Source of the DNA: Cynocephalus volans
Lineage: Eukaryota > Chordata > Mammalia > Dermoptera > Cynocephalidae
Direction: 5' to 3'
NCBI RefSeq assembly: GCF_027409185.1
Contig: NC_084462.1
Location: 185,074,071 to 185,138,070 of the forward strand
Length of the DNA stretch: 64,000 nucleotides
Below the pieces are notes generated by a model that was not told the origin of the DNA, searched no databases, and worked only from the letters and a program-made list of their open reading frames with translations. The position numbers and the translations under genes are program-made. Below are positions 11,576-27,780 of the stretch, piece by piece (positions within the stretch are counted from its first letter, which is position 1; every line of letters starts with the position of its first letter).

Positions 11576-12380
11576 TTACTCTGTAGAACTTCTGAAGAGA
11601 ATCAACTATAAAAATCTAACCAAACTAAAAGCTTTGAAGGAGCCGTGGTAAATTTTAATAGGCCCTGGAGAGGTTGTCGCTTGTCTTACACAAGCCGTAG
11701 TACACCGCAGAGCAGCGTCACTCTTGCGTTCCTGTTCTGACGCCGTCACCTCAGCAGAGCTCATCTTGTAGGAGCATCTCACACAGTTAATCCAGGGTTG
11801 TTGCTGAATTTAAATGAGGACACGTGTGTGTCTCCAAATAGACACAGCAGTTACGTGAGAATGGAGACCTGCCCGTGAGGTGAGCGAGTTCTTTCAGTTT
11901 ACACTTGAATCCCTCATGATGAAACACTCAAATTTTTGGAAGAATTATTGTGTAAAGCATACATACTTTGAAGACACCGTTCTTTGTTCAAGACGTAAAG
12001 GTATTCCTTGCTAATAATAATATGATTGAGGGAAATGGGAATCATTTTCACACAAAAAGTAAAGACCTGTGAGAGAGAAGTCATGGGAGCACTGGGAAGA
12101 AGGTCCAGTGAGCTCCTGGACACACGGTCATCTGGGGCAGGCCCTTCATACAATGGTGATTCAGCCATGAAGGTTTTGTTGGCGATGACAGTATTCAGCA
12201 AAATGTGATTTCCTATTATTAGCTTGTGCTATTTAAACTAGTAGCACCCATTGTGTATTTATATTATGTATATTTTAAAAATAGATTTATTGAGGTTTAC
12301 TAAATCTACAAAATCTGCAATATTTTGTAAATACTTAGCACCAATCATCTAATTTCATTTTCCTACATGCAGAAAAACAG
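11576..12380. other. Unassigned intergenic sequence
   Basis: No repeat or gene recognised. On the minus strand near 11690-11720 there is a faint resemblance to a V-gene end, but it is not sufficient to call. Confidence 0.4.
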
Positions 12381-12384
12381 GGTA

Positions 12385-12545
12385 TGTAGTATTAATGTTA
12401 TTTCCATTGCACAGATATGCAGTTAAAAACAGAAGCTCAAGTTAGTTTTGCAATGTGTCCAGGATCACATATCTGGTAAAATTGAGCCCTGGTACCTGGG
12501 TCTGTGCTTCTCACCACACTACCCCTAGTCTTTGCTGAACCAACT
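12385..12545 (+). mobile_element. MIR SINE, degraded
   Basis: The order of blocks (a 'ttgcacagatatgcag' stretch, a 'ccaggatcacatatctggta' stretch, then 'gagccctggtacctgggtct') follows the conserved MIR core. It is a highly diverged ancient SINE. Confidence 0.7.
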
Positions 12546-12616
12546 CCAGGACAGAGTGGGAAATGACTAGTGAGCTCTGCCGAACAAGGTTTTGTGGTAA
12601 GAGCATGGCATGCTGG

Positions 12617-12643
12617 TTTTTTTTTTTTTTTTTTTTTTTTTTT
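12617..12643. repeat. Poly-T tract
   Basis: A run of about 27 T. A second T-rich run follows at about 12673-12683. Confidence 0.9.
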
Positions 12644-12789
12644 GGCATTTTTTGTTTCCTAAATGCAGGTCATTTTTTTTTTTTCTTGAATTCTGTGTTT
12701 TCAAAAATGCAGGGTTGATGCAGATGTATTTGCAGAAGGCTCAGATATTTCAAGGTTATCGTTTTACCACTTCTTTTCAATCAAATTAT

Positions 12790-13270
12790 TTACTTATTTT
12801 AGCAGCTTTAATGACATAGAATTGACATATAGCAAATACCACATACACGGTTGAAGTGTACAATGAGATACATATTGACGCATATGTACACCTGCACATC
12901 ATCATAACAATCAGCAAAATAAACAAATTACCTTTAATTGTATTTTCATGTTCTCTTTTCAGTCATTCTCTTCTTCCACCCATGTTCCCAATGTCTCATC
13001 TTTAATATACTTTAGAATACTTTTAATATTTTAGAATTTATAAAAATAAAATCATCAATATGTGTTTTACTTGTTTGTCTTCTTTACTCAGCATACTTAC
13101 TTGTGAATGTGCCATGTTTCTGTGTATCAGATATTTTAGTGATAGAAGGTATTTCAATACATCTATACACACTGTTTGTATATAGGAAGCTGCTTGATAT
13201 TCAGATTGTTTCCGGTTTCTGAATATTACAAATAAAACTGCTATTCAGCTTGGAGATATAGATGTCTAAT
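12790..13270 (-). mobile_element. Old L1 3' region, antisense
   Basis: It resembles the reverse complement of ancient L1 3' UTR, for example 'catagaattgacatatagca' near 12814 and 'ttactcagcatacttacttg' near 13084. No ORF survives. Confidence 0.6.
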
Positions 13271-13376
13271 AAAAACTTTGTTCTAATTCTTATAACAAAA
13301 ATAACTATTTTGTATTTGCTTAAATTTAGCAAATTTTCTTCAGTACGTCAGATAACTAGCACTATAAGACAACCAC

Positions 13377-14572
13377 CAGATCTACCCCGGTGCTGCCTCC
13401 ATTTTCCCAGGTGCGGGCAGCTCTGCCCTGCTCGGCCATCACTGAGCCCATTTGCTTGGCCTGGCGCGGGGCTTTCCGGACCCTGCGGGCCGACCTCCTC
13501 TCCCACTCCCTCCGCGGTTCTCTGGCAGGACTGGGGGTGTGGGGCGTCCCGACCAGTTTTGGGAGGGCTAGGAAGTACGGGCGGGCCGACTGTCACTCCA
13601 CCACACCCTGGACTCCGGCCCCGGTAAACTTCCTGTTACTGGGAGGCAGATACCATCTCTGCGACCACCAGTTTGGAAAAAAGCCTAACGAATTTCTGGT
13701 TGGGAATAGTGCGGTAGGAGAGTTCCCAGGTCCGCTTGAACCTGCCGGAGAGCAGGCTGCAGGCGGGCGCTAGACTCGGTTTATACCGGGGGGATACAAA
13801 GGTGAACAAGACCCGAGAAAGATCTACACAGTGCTACAAAGGCACCCAGAGAGACCGGTCGTCTGTGCCTAGCAGAAACCTGGTAGACTTCCTGGGCGAG
13901 GCAGTGCTGAGCAGGGTCTTGAAGGCCCAGCTGATAGACGAGGGGTGCAGAAGACACGCCCCAGCCCAGCACAGTGTGCACAGAGGGGGGAGACGTGCGG
14001 CCAGGGAGGCGGAGTCTCGACAGAAACCACACACCCGGTGGGGTCGCCACTACACGATCTAACAGCCTGGGCCAGAGCACACGGAACGGGGAGAAGTCCT
14101 GTACAGAAAGTGAAAGCTCAACAGAGATCACACACCCTGTGGTACGTGATCCACCAGCCCAGCAGAGTACAAGCTGACCAGAAAGGTGGATCCCCGGAGA
14201 AGCCCAAGACCCGAGGCGACCACACACACAAGACACTAGAGGCCAACTGAGCAGTCACGGCGGGAGCCATACCAAATTGGCAACCACAGCAACATCCTAG
14301 TTAGTCATTAGTCTTAAACCGGTGGACTGTGAAACCCCCTGCCACAATGAATAAACACCAAAAAAAAGACACCAGAAATACAAAAAATCAAGAAAGTACA
14401 CCACCAAAAGTTAATAAATCTCATACTCTAGATCCTATAGAACAAGAAGCCCTTGAAATAACTGACAAGGAATTTCGAGTGATAATTCTAAGGAAACTGA
14501 ATGAGATACAAGAAAACTCAGCTAGACATCATGATGAAATGAGGAAAAGTATACAGGATCTGAAACAGATCT
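13377..14572 (+). mobile_element. Young-family L1, 5' fragment (5' UTR + start of ORF1)
   Basis: This is GC-rich L1 5' UTR, homologous to the reverse complements of 20960-22046 and 56100-57060, followed by the start of ORF1. The fragment stops inside ORF1 at about 14565 and has no 3' end or poly-A. It lacks the first ~500 bp of the 5' UTR. The 7-mer CAGATCT sits at both edges (13377-13383, 14566-14572). Losing both ends suggests a later rearrangement or an unusual insertion. Confidence 0.88.
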
Positions 14573-14574
14573 GA
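14347..14574 (+). pseudogene. L1 ORF1 N-terminal stub
   Basis: The ORF begins ATG at 14347 (MNKHQKKDTRN) and is open for about 75 codons to DEMRKSIQDLKQI, where the L1 ends and a stop follows. It corresponds to the N-terminal tail and the start of the coiled coil. Its A8 run at 14360-14367 keeps the frame open, unlike the A9 run in the full-length copy at 56060-56068. Confidence 0.85.
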
Positions 14575-16160
14575 AATCTAGAGAAAGGTAAGTATTTGCA
14601 GGGAGAAAGATGACCAAAATATTAGCGTATTAGAGGACGCCTAATGGCATATAGGCTGGTATATGTTTCAGATAGAAATATTTACTGGATTACTTGAAGT
14701 TGAATGTGGTAAAGGATTTGTAGTGTAAAATTCTCCGAAGGCATATATTTGTGGGTTCCAATTCTCCTTGAAGCCTTTTGCTTCTGGATGAAGACACGTT
14801 ATTGAAACCTCCATGCTCCAACGCTTGTGGTGCTTCTGACTGGGAAAAAACACAGTGACTTCTGCTGAAATGCATCCAGACCCACCTTCCCTACCATCTC
14901 TATGGTACTAAAAATTAATTTGCATCAGTAAAAACTCCAAAACCAGTATTCTACAGGTACTAGTGGAATTTCATAGCGACTGGGAGGCGACAGAAGAAAA
15001 CATAAAGCTCTTTCCAGAACCAACTCCCCTGTCTTCCTAAAACATTTAAATCATTATTTGTCAAGGAAGCACAGAGCAGCGGAAACGGGACAAGGATGGA
15101 AAACAACATCAGCTGTGGGAAAGAGCCTCTGGACAAACAACAGATGCCCTTCAGCAGAAGTGGAAAAAGAACACGAGGGCCAGCACCACCTCTGGAAGTG
15201 GGACAAGGCACTAGGAAGGACAGGGGCCATGATCTTCACCTGAAAGTGCAGCTCAGCCAGAAGGTCAGAGAATGACTGTCTGGTGCAACCCCTTGTGCGG
15301 ATTGACATCGGTCAGGTGAGTGCGACACTGAGATGCACCTGGGAGAGGTGGAGGGACAGATTCTCTCTGGAGAGCACAGGGTGAGGACACAATGTCAATC
15401 TTTAAACAAAATAAGGTATCACTGGAGGCACCAGAACTCTGGTGGCTGGAGCAGTAACACACTTCTATTCTGATAGCCACGGCAATGGTGAATTCAAGTG
15501 TAGTCACGGCTGAGTTCACACAAATTTCCACAATAAAATCATAGAAAATATAGGGTGTGATAATCTACAGAAGAAAAGTAATAATAAGCCAATATAACAA
15601 TTCCAATAAAGCCGTTTTTGTAAACATGAACTTTTGAATTACTTGTGCACATTCCTTGGGAAATGGTAGTTTAATCACATTTGAAAATATTATGGTTCAA
15701 AATCCCAGTAAATGTCACTGTTCAGCATTCACAGCAATTTGGCATAAGTTCTCATTACATAGTGGAATTTTCAGCTATTTCTAAAATCATATTTGAGTGG
15801 AGATCAAAAGTGCTCAAAGGCATAGGCTGAGTCACTACTTTTTGCAATTCAGGCACAGACCACTGATGTTCAGTCCTCCACTTAAGCGTAGTTTCTCATA
15901 AGTAATTTTATTGTTAGAAGGTAACATGCTCCCACATCTAAAAAAGTTGTGCTCTGTATTGTATACAGACCAAGTATACATTACAGCTAATATTGTCCAG
16001 GGGTATTTGACAATGATGGTTTATGTTTGGCTGTCTGTGTAGAATGTCATAGGTGGCTCCTGTCTGTAATATTCCAAAGATTCTGCATCGCTTGGCCTGT
16101 TTACACACCCCAAACCCTGACAATCCCTAATGTTTTATTAAAAAAAATCTTCATAGTTTT
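14575..16160. other. Unassigned intergenic sequence
   Basis: No V gene, RNA gene or repeat family that I recognise. The ORFs here are short and overlapping. Confidence 0.4.
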
Positions 16161-16420
16161 ACTTCTCCTGTAATGTCATGTAGCTGGAATAAGAAATAAT
16201 CTATTTCACTACATTGGTATCTCTCACCTAGTAATATATTTTTAATGTTTCTCCATCTCTTTTCATGACTTGATAGCTCATGTTCTTTCAATGGTGAGTG
16301 ACATTCCATTGTGTGGATGTTTATCTATCTATTTACTTATGAAGGACCAGTTTTGACAACTATAATTAAAGCAGCTATAAACATAAATTTACGTTTTTTG
16401 TGTGGACATAATTTTCTCTT
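16160..16420 (-). mobile_element. Old L1 3' region, antisense
   Basis: It contains 'gacttgatagctcatgttct' and 'gacattccattgtgtggatg', typical of ancient L1 3' UTR read in antisense. Confidence 0.65.
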
Positions 16421-16439
16421 CCTGCCTTCCAGTCCCTCA

Positions 16440-16560
16440 CTAGGATCTAGGCTTTTTCTAGTCTGCTACTCCAAACTCTTCCAGCCTCCTCCTATTACTC
16501 AGTTCCAAAGCCTCTTCCACATTTTCAGGTATTTGTTATGATCAATAAACAACTCCTGGT
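16440..16560 (+). mobile_element. MaLR internal 3' end fragment
   Basis: It contains 'ccaaactcttccagcctcct' followed by 'gttccaaagcctcttccaca', the same sequence type as at 10850-10960. No LTR follows it. Confidence 0.6.
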
Positions 16561-16779
16561 AACAATTTATTTATTGGTGTAGAGCTAGAGCTGGGTCTGG
16601 AGCTCACAGACCCCTCGAGCCCATTGACAGACCCTTCACATGCAGGTCTATAAGCTAGATAACCAGCAAAAAGGTCCTTGGGGCCTTGGTTGGAGAATGA
16701 ATGGTCTTTATTCATCGGAGCTGGCAGTACAAAGAGAAACTATGAAACTCAACTGCTACAAGCAAAGTCCAAATGCCTG

Positions 16780-17245
16780 AATGTTGATAGCAGCTCTATT
16801 CACAGTAGCCAGAAAGTGAACAATCCCGAATGTTCACTGACAGATGAATTGATAAACAAACATTGTAATTTGATACAAGTGAAAACCTATTCACATATAC
16901 AAACAAATGAAGTACTGACACCTGCTACAAAATAAATGAACTTTGAAAACATTATACCATGTAAAAGAAGCACACACAAAGGCCACATCTTATTTAATCT
17001 GATTCATATTAAATACCCAGAATAGGCAAATCCATAGGGACAGAAAACATATTAGTGGTTTTCAGAAGCACGGAGAGAAAGGAACGGGAAGTGGCTGATT
17101 TTAGGGTATGGCATTTCCTTTTGAGGTGATGAGGATGTTGTGTAACCAAACAATGGTGACAGTTAATAAACCATGTGAAAACATTAAATGCCACTAAACT
17201 GTACAGTTTAAAATGTAAGGCTATACCAGTATACGAAAAAAATAC
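16780..17245 (+). mobile_element. Old L1 3' part
   Basis: It begins near 'gatagcagctctattcacag' and continues with the typical order 'aatgttcactgacagatgaa' and 'taccatgtaaaagaagc', marking the end of ORF2 and the 3' UTR of an old L1. It runs up to the poly-T side of the next L1. Confidence 0.75.
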
Positions 17246-17274
17246 TTAAAATTTTATTTTTGGTTTACATTAAT

Positions 17275-17280
17275 CATTTT

Positions 17281-17307
<27 letters not shown>
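17275..17307. repeat. (TATT)n tract at L1 3' end
   Basis: A tetranucleotide TTTA repeat in complement of the A-rich L1 tail. Such patterns are common at L1 3' ends. Confidence 0.85.
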
Positions 17308-17311
<4 letters not shown>

Positions 17312-17477
17312 AAATTTTATTTTGTCGATATACATTGTGGCTGATTATTGCTCCCCATCACCAAAACCTCCCTCCCTTCTCCCTCCCCACCTCCCCCCCC
17401 AACAATGTCCTTTCTGTTTGCTTGTCGTATCAACTTCAAATAATTGTGGTTGTTATATCTTCTTCCCCCCCACCCGG

Positions 17478-17481
<4 letters not shown>

Positions 17482-17517
<36 letters not shown>
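17482..17517. repeat. (GT)n microsatellite
   Basis: About 36 bp of pure GT inside the L1 3' UTR. The full-length copy has a shorter, interrupted version at about 51042-51069. Confidence 0.95.
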
Positions 17518-17522
<5 letters not shown>

Positions 17523-17535
17523 TATATATTAATTT

Positions 17536-20955
<3,420 letters not shown>

Positions 20956-22046
20956 ACTGATGTATAACTAGGATGTTGCTGTGGTTGCCAATTTCGTATG
21001 GCTACCTCCGTGGCTGTTCAGTGGGCCTCTAGTGCCTTGTGTGTGTGGTTGGCTCGGGTCTTGGGCTTCTCCGGGGAGCCACCTTTCTGGTCAGCTTGGA
21101 CTCTGCTGGGCTGGTGGATCACGTACCACAGGGTGTGTGATCGCTGTTGAGCTTTCACTTCCTGTGCAGGACTTCTCCCTGTTCCGTGTGCTCTGGCCCA
21201 GGTTGTTGGATTGTGCAGTGGCGACTCCACAGGGTGTGTGGTTTCTGTCGAGTCTCCGCCTCCCTGGCCGCACGTCTCCCCACTCTGTGCGCCCTGTGCT
21301 GGGCTGGGGAGTGTCTTCTGCAACCCTCGTCTATCAGCTGGGCCTTCAAGACCCTGCTCGGCACCGCCTCGCCCAGGAAGTCTACCAGGTTTCTGCTAGG
21401 TACAGATGACCAGTCGCTCTGGGTGCCTTTGTAGCACTGTGTAGATCTTTCTTGAGAGTTGTTCACCTTTGTATCCCCCCGGTATAAACCGAGTCTAGCG
21501 CCCACCTGCAGCCTGCTCTCCAGCAGGTTCAAGTGGGCCTGAGAACTCTCCTAGCACACTATTCCCAACCAGAAATTCATTAGGCTTTTTTCCGAACTGG
21601 TGGCCGCAGAGATGGTATCTGCCTCCCAGTAACAGGAAGTTTACCCGGGGCCGGAGTCCAGGGTGTGGTGGAGTGACAGTCGCCCTCCCGTACTTCCTTG
21701 CCCTCCCGACACTGACCGGGGATGCCCCACGCCACCAACCCACCAGAGAACCGCGGAGGGAGTGGGAGGGTAGCCGGCCCGCAGGCTCTGGAAAGCCCCG
21801 CTCCGGGCCAAGCAATTGGGAAGGCTCAGTGACGGCCGAGCCGTGCGGAGCTGTCAGCACCTGGGAAAATGGAGGCAGCCCTGGGGCGGTGAGTGGCCTG
21901 GTGATGCAAGCGGGAGCCAGGTGGGCATCAGCCCCCCAAACAGGGCTGGTCCAGGGGTCACTCACAGGGTTCTGCCAGGTCCGGTGCTCACTCTCTGCCT
22001 CTGGTTTGCCGCCTTCCCCGTTCTCGGCCGCTGCTGCCTCGGGCTG

Positions 22047-22285
22047 TTCCATCTTGCTCATTTGTACTCTAATGTGCTCATGAGGGAAGTTGCAGTGAGA
22101 AGATGTGTCTGATTCATAACGTTACTCAGGAACCCAGACTCCCACTGGTTTTAAACCCAGAATCTACAGCTTGTGGAATGACATATAACAGTAAATAGAG
22201 GAGATGGAAACAAATTTCAGGTGGAATATTTTTTAACTGTTGCAAAGACACGCAAAATGAGATCTCCCTACTAACCATTTTAAAG
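22047..22285. repeat. Orphan third copy of V-block upstream flank (block C)
   Basis: This 239-bp stretch ('gggaagttgcagtgagaaga' through 'tgagatctccctactaacca') aligns with 3045-3270 in block A and 26905-27125 in block B. In A and B the piece lies about 1.5 kb upstream of an IGHV4 gene. Here the place of the V gene is taken by an L1. Confidence 0.85.
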
Positions 22286-23829
22286 ATGCTTCCATATAAA
22301 AGAAGAATGATAGGCATTACAGAGGACTTCTTGTCAGAATCCACGCAAACAAAAATGGAGAGGTTTGAAATATTTTAAGTGTTGGAGGCAACAAGCACCA
22401 TCACCCGGATTCTACCTTCAGCTAAATGATCCTTCAAAACTGAAGGAGACCAGGGTCTCCTTATATCCTCCTTCTACCCAAGAAGGAGTGAACATTTGAT
22501 ATTTGTTGAATTTCACTGGAAGTATAATCAATAAAAATAGATCGTTTATTTAAAAACAGCAAAGAGAGTAAATTTCAAAAGTCTAACCACAAAACTTATA
22601 AGGGAAAGTGATAGATCTGTTGATCCATTTGACCTAATTATTCCACATTATACACATTTATCAAAAAATCACGCTGTTCCCCATAAATGAATACAATTAT
22701 GATGTGTCAATTAAGAAAACATTAACGAAAAATGTGAAGGAGAAATAGCCTCTCTCAGACCACACAGTGGTGAAGGATCAAGGCATCCCTCAGAATCATG
22801 AACGAGGTGAGCACGGCGGCCAGCACAGCTTCTACTCGACACCTTCAATGTGACAAGTGGATGTAAACAAGCAGCAATCATGAGAACACACACAGTCCTT
22901 GATCTCCACGTGTGACACGAGGAGTTCTGGTCTCAGGTCTTGCACATATGAAGCTTGGACGTCATCACTGCCGACCAGACAACATGAAAAACCCTGAACA
23001 GACTGAAAATCAGTAACTCTTCTTCTATTTGTAAAAGAAGTGAAGTCACAGGGTGAACTGCTGTCCCCAAATTGAAGATGCAGTCAGGAAGGGACAGAGG
23101 GTCACAGCTTGCCTGATCAGAAACTCATGAGCAGAAACCTCCATGGGATCCAGGACGGGGTAGAAAAACATGAACTGTAAATGAAAAATTGCTGAAGACT
23201 CAGAGTGTGCCAATCAGAGTTGGGTGCACCCTAGCAGGACAGCCTTAGGGATCCCCAAAACTATTAAACTCTACCTCAAGGACCCAACTAGGTTCCCAAG
23301 GAAAATATCATAGAAGAATCCTCCTGCTCCCAGCAGAGAAAGGGAGGAAAGGAGCCAGCCTGAGACACACCAGAGCAGGACGTTCTTTCTGAGAAGGCTG
23401 ACATCAGGAGGAACTAATTTAGCTGATCCTAATAGGTTGGGGTTTTATCAGAGCATCATCGACCTGAGAGAAGAGATGCGCTCAACTCCATCCCTCTGCC
23501 CCTGAGAGCTTTCTGGTCTCCACTAAGGGAGGGTGAAGGCAGAAGCACCTGGAAGTTCCCACCCAGGACACGGCTCACTAAAGGACAGAAGTCATCATAG
23601 GACTGTGCAGTGCTTCCCCTACCCCACACCTTACCCACATGGACGGGGCTTCTGTGTAATAAAAGAGAAAAACTAAAGCACCACATTTAAGCAGTGTCTG
23701 TGAAAACGTAATCCACAGACGAGAAAATAAGGAGGACATCAGGGGACATTGTACCGAGTCGGTGACTTGTCATGTCATCCTCTTTACAGTGTCTTTTGCA
23801 GGGGCAAAGTTTTGATTAATGACTCCAGC
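22286..23829. other. Unassigned intergenic sequence left of block B
   Basis: No V gene or intact ORF seen. The part from about 23000 could be further downstream flank of the V-b gene whose counterpart in block A lies off the window. Confidence 0.45.
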
Positions 23830-24994
23830 CTGTCCATGGTTTTTCCCTGGATCTTGTTGTTGTCTCACCTCCTCTACATGTGAAATTTCCTCAATTCCTG
23901 AAACATACAAGCCGTAGGTTCCCTGCTCTGCACCACGTGAGGTCTCTGCCTTCACAGCTCATCCTCATCACTGAGCCTCGGATCTGCACCTGCACTGGGG
24001 AGGGTTGATGGGAACCGAGCAGGGCTCTGGACCTGTGGAGCTGAGCATCTGGGGACAGATCAAGTGAGAATTTACACACTAGAAGACAGATGGTGACACT
24101 AGGGTGAGTGTCTGTGGGATACATGGGGGCAGCAGAGTGGGGAGTGGGCGGGTCTCAGGACTGTGTCCATCCGGTTCTCATTATCCGCATGGATTCTCCC
24201 CATGGAAGCTGAGAGACAAGATGTAGGTCGCAGTTCCCAGGGCTACTTTGAGAGACACAGCCCAAAAGTCAGCCCAGAGGGGTCCTAATTGGGTTTTATC
24301 TCTGCACTTGTCATCCTGAATCCTCCACATGGAAGTATCAGAGCTGTGTCAGCCCTCAGGCAGCTGCTTCTCCATCCAGGACACTGAGGGAAGGACAGAG
24401 AGTGAGACCAACCCTGAACATCAGTGTCCACAGTGTGGATGAGGATCCAGAGGCTAAAATTCCTCAGTGAGGATAGAGACGCCATGGGCAGAGGCCCTGT
24501 AGGATGAGCATAACCATGTGGGGACATGTGTGCTTGACTGGGGAGGAGGATCATGTAGGGACAGTGCGCACTTCGACTAAGATAACCTTTAGGGAAAATT
24601 ATTCTTGATCACATGAAGGTAAGAATCTTTGCAATGTTTTCATGCCAGGAAATGAAACAGTTCATAATAAAACAGTTCAAATAAAAATAAAAACAAAACA
24701 GTTCAAATAAAACCTGAGAAAAGAGAGAAATCCAGTGAATGGAAACATCTTATCTACAAATGAGGGAAGTTACTTCACTCTGTGTGGCCTGCAGTGAGAA
24801 TGTGAGAAACTCAATTCACAAAGAACAAAGCAGGATATAACCCTGAGGGGCATCTGGGAGTCAGCAGAGCAGAGGAAACCTCAGATCCCAAGAGGAACCC
24901 CCATCCCATCTCTGCACCTGCTCCATGGGGCACAGGGGCTGGGTGGGCCTTGAGCGCCCCCTGCAGCCCAGACCCCTCCTGTGTCCTGCAGGGA

Positions 24995-25033
24995 GGTTCG
25001 TGTCTGGGCTCACGCTGACTTCCTGTCACTGTG
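24995..25033 (-). promoter_or_regulatory. V(D)J recombination signal, 23-bp spacer
   Basis: On the minus strand: heptamer CACAGTG (25027-25033), 23-nt spacer (25004-25026) identical to that of the block A gene, and nonamer ACACGAACC (24995-25003). The nonamer differs from ACAAAAACC at two positions, one more than in block A. Confidence 0.95.
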
Positions 25034-25474
25034 TCTCTTGCACAGTAATACACGCCTGTGTCCTCATCGGTCACAGAGCTCAGCTCCAGGGAGAACTGGT
25101 TGTTGGACGTGTCTCTGGTGATGGAGGTGCGGCTCTTGAGCGACGGGTTATAAGCTGTACCACCACTATAACCAATGTATCCCATCCACTCAAGCCCCTT
25201 CTCTGAGAGCTGGCGGATCCAGTGCCAGTAGTAACCACTGGTTGTGATGGAGTCACCAGAGACGGTGCATGTGAGGGAGAGGGTCTGCGAGGGCTTCACC
25301 AGTCCTGGGCCCGACTCCTGCAGCTGCACCTCAGACAGGACACCTGGAAAGAAGGAGAATCAGTTCCTGTCAGTCACATGCAGTCACAACCATCCCATAG
25401 ACCCATGTGTAACAGCTGAGACACTCACCATGGTTAGCTGTGACCAAGCAAAGGAGAAGACCCCACAATCTCAT
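25034..25474 (-). CDS. Immunoglobulin heavy variable gene, IGHV4-like, apparently intact
   Basis: The leader exon (25429-25474) encodes [16 protein letters not shown] with a GTGAGT donor. The intron is 85 nt and the V exon is 25034-25343. The mature region (299 nt) starts [16 protein letters not shown] and carries SLTC, a WHWIRQ FR2, NPSLKSR and VYYCAR, with no stop. CDR1 is of the long [10 protein letters not shown] type and CDR2 is short (GYSGGT). Unlike the block A gene it keeps the usual FR2 arginine. The octamer and RSS are intact, so it should be transcribed and rearranged. The product is the V domain of an antibody heavy chain, at the B-cell surface or secreted. It is the best candidate for a functional gene in this window. 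Confidence 0.95.
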
Positions 25475-25586
25475 CTTCTATTAGATCTCGACTCTGCCTT
25501 CCCCAGAGACCTGAGCCCTGCCTGAGGACAGACCTGTGAGCTTCCACCGCCCAAGTGTCTGCATTTACTCTAGAGCTTGAAGGAAA

Positions 25587-25594
25587 ATTTGCAT
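25587..25594 (-). promoter_or_regulatory. Ig octamer promoter element ATGCAAAT
   Basis: A perfect octamer, 112 nt upstream of the leader ATG, the same spacing as in block A. Confidence 0.9.
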
Positions 25595-27780
25595 GTGGGA
25601 GAGCTCCGTCATTATAAGTGCTGAGGAACGGAGGTGAGACACTGCATTTTTTGAACGCTTATATGCTTTCTTTTTTCTTAAAATTATTTGACGTCTAATT
25701 ATGGTATGGGAGGGAACTTGGTGAGTTTAAAATATGCCAAAACGTGGCCCCAGCTTTCCGAGCCCAGATCTACCTTCCTTCAACCCCTGTCTTCTCTTGC
25801 ACTGTCTTGGACCCAGCTCAACTCTCCCTCATAATCTCAGGCTCTGGGTCTTGCTTCCTCAGTTCTGGTCCCAGCATGACCCCTGCTTCCTTTCCCTGCA
25901 CCCTCTCCCATGACGTGGTTCTCGTCACCCTGAGAGCTCGTTCCATTGTTCCACTGTTGCTGCTCCATGAGCTCCAGGCCTGCCTTGTGCTCTCCATTCT
26001 GTGATACAAGACACAGCACATGGGAACCCACAGAGACCCTGAAAAACTGGTGCCCAGTACATTATTTAGGAAACTGACCCTCAACATTTGGGAAAGAGCA
26101 AAAGACTCTTAAGTGACCTTTTCCCAAGGTCTTTTCTTTGCATCTAAAGTGTAAAATCTTCAGCTTAAATTCAGTTTTTATCTGTATTTTTTGGATGTTA
26201 ATTTTACATTTAATCCTCTATTCCCATTGGGGATCCCACCCTGTAAAAAAATAAGAAGAATACTAATGGTTAACATGCAAGCAGTAATAACATCCCTAAT
26301 ATAAGACTTTTAGAAATATATTTTCCTTTGATGTCTGTGTGTCAGGACTCCACAGCCACTCCATGACTGTGGGCCACCCACTGTACCACTGCCCACCACA
26401 GAGAAAGAGGCCAGGGCCTGGGCTGGACGCTGTGCTGTGTCTGCCCCTGTCAGCTCCCTCTCAGTCCCAAGGACACATCCATGTCATGGAGGGACAGCCC
26501 TTCAAGGGTCCTGGATGAATTACAAGACAGGAGCTGCTGTTGGACAATTTGGGGATGATTCATCAGTTCCTAATAACTCATACATTGTGTTGGAGTTTTC
26601 AAAAATGTCAAAAGACCTGGTAAAAGGCAAAGGAAAACAAACACTCTCAAACAACAAAGGAAGTGTCAGAACCATAATAAGATATGATATAGATTTTGAA
26701 ATTATGAGAGATTTAAAATAACTATGTGTAGTGTGAAATTAAATTTCTGTTTGTTTGCAAACCTTCAGCTGACTCTACAGAGTTCTATTCCCCCGGCTCT
26801 GTTTGTCCAGGATGATTTATCAGGAGGCTCCGCCTCACGGAGCAAACAGCCCAGCATCTCAGTGGAGTAAGGTGCAAGAACAAAGATCTGCAGTTTTCTC
26901 ATTTCTGTCCTACTGTGTTCAGGATGGAAGTTGTGATAAGTAGAGGTATCTGATTCATAAAGTCGCTCACTAAACCGGACACACACTGGTTGGAGACCTA
27001 GAATCTACACCTTGTGGACTGACATTTAAAAGCAAACAGAAGGAGATGGAATGATGAATTTCAGGTGGAATATATTTTAATTGTTGTAAAGACACTCAAC
27101 ATGAGGTCTCCCTATTAATACATTTTAAGTGCGTGATACAGTATTGTTAACTGTGAACACGGTATTGTTGGGCAGCTCTCTAGACCTTGCTCATCCTGTA
27201 TAACTGAAACATTGCTCCTGTTGAACTTTAAGTCAATTAGCCCAGCTGTGAGGGTGTATGTTATATCTGCGCACATTTCCTTCAGCATAACTAGTTGTAT
27301 GGCCCTGACTTACATCAAAAGATCAAAACATATGTTACCTGTTATCTCAGGATGAAAGAGAACTTTCATGGTGTGTGGGTGGACTGGAGTTTAATACACT
27401 GAGCCTGCTGTCTCTCTCTCTCTCTCTGTCTCTCTCTCCAAACATACCCCCCCCGACAAAGACTAACCACTTTTTTGACATCTGTCTTATATGAAAATCT
27501 ACCTGAAATGATGCCTCTGATTGATGCTGAGCAATTCATTGTAACAGACACAAATGGGAATCTTCACAGTCCTGTTCTGAAATAAGTCACAGATTATAGG
27601 AAGAATTTCCTGAGGTACAAAGTGAGCAGGACCACACTGTGTGCTGTGAAGAGTTAGTGCATCACAGTTTCTTTCTATTATAATTATCCTGCTAGCCTGA
27701 TGCACATGCTGTAAATTAACTTGCAATCTTGCAATAGGAGTGTTTGTGTTTTGTGGGTGAGTCTAGTGTAAAAACTGTTT

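Larger units (their letters stand above)
23830..27780. repeat. IGHV4 duplication block B
   Basis: It is homologous to 1-3950 with an offset of about 23.8 kb, in the same orientation. Homology covers the downstream flank (23830-24990), the V gene with its RSS and promoter (24995-25594) and the upstream flank (to about 27780). The flanks contain no other gene I can recognise. Confidence 0.85.

Noticed and set aside
11640-11900. Minus-strand stretch vaguely like the end of a V exon (VYY-like codons near 11700)
   Set aside because: No Cys104 context, leader, RSS or octamer, and frames do not continue upstream. Chance similarity is likely.
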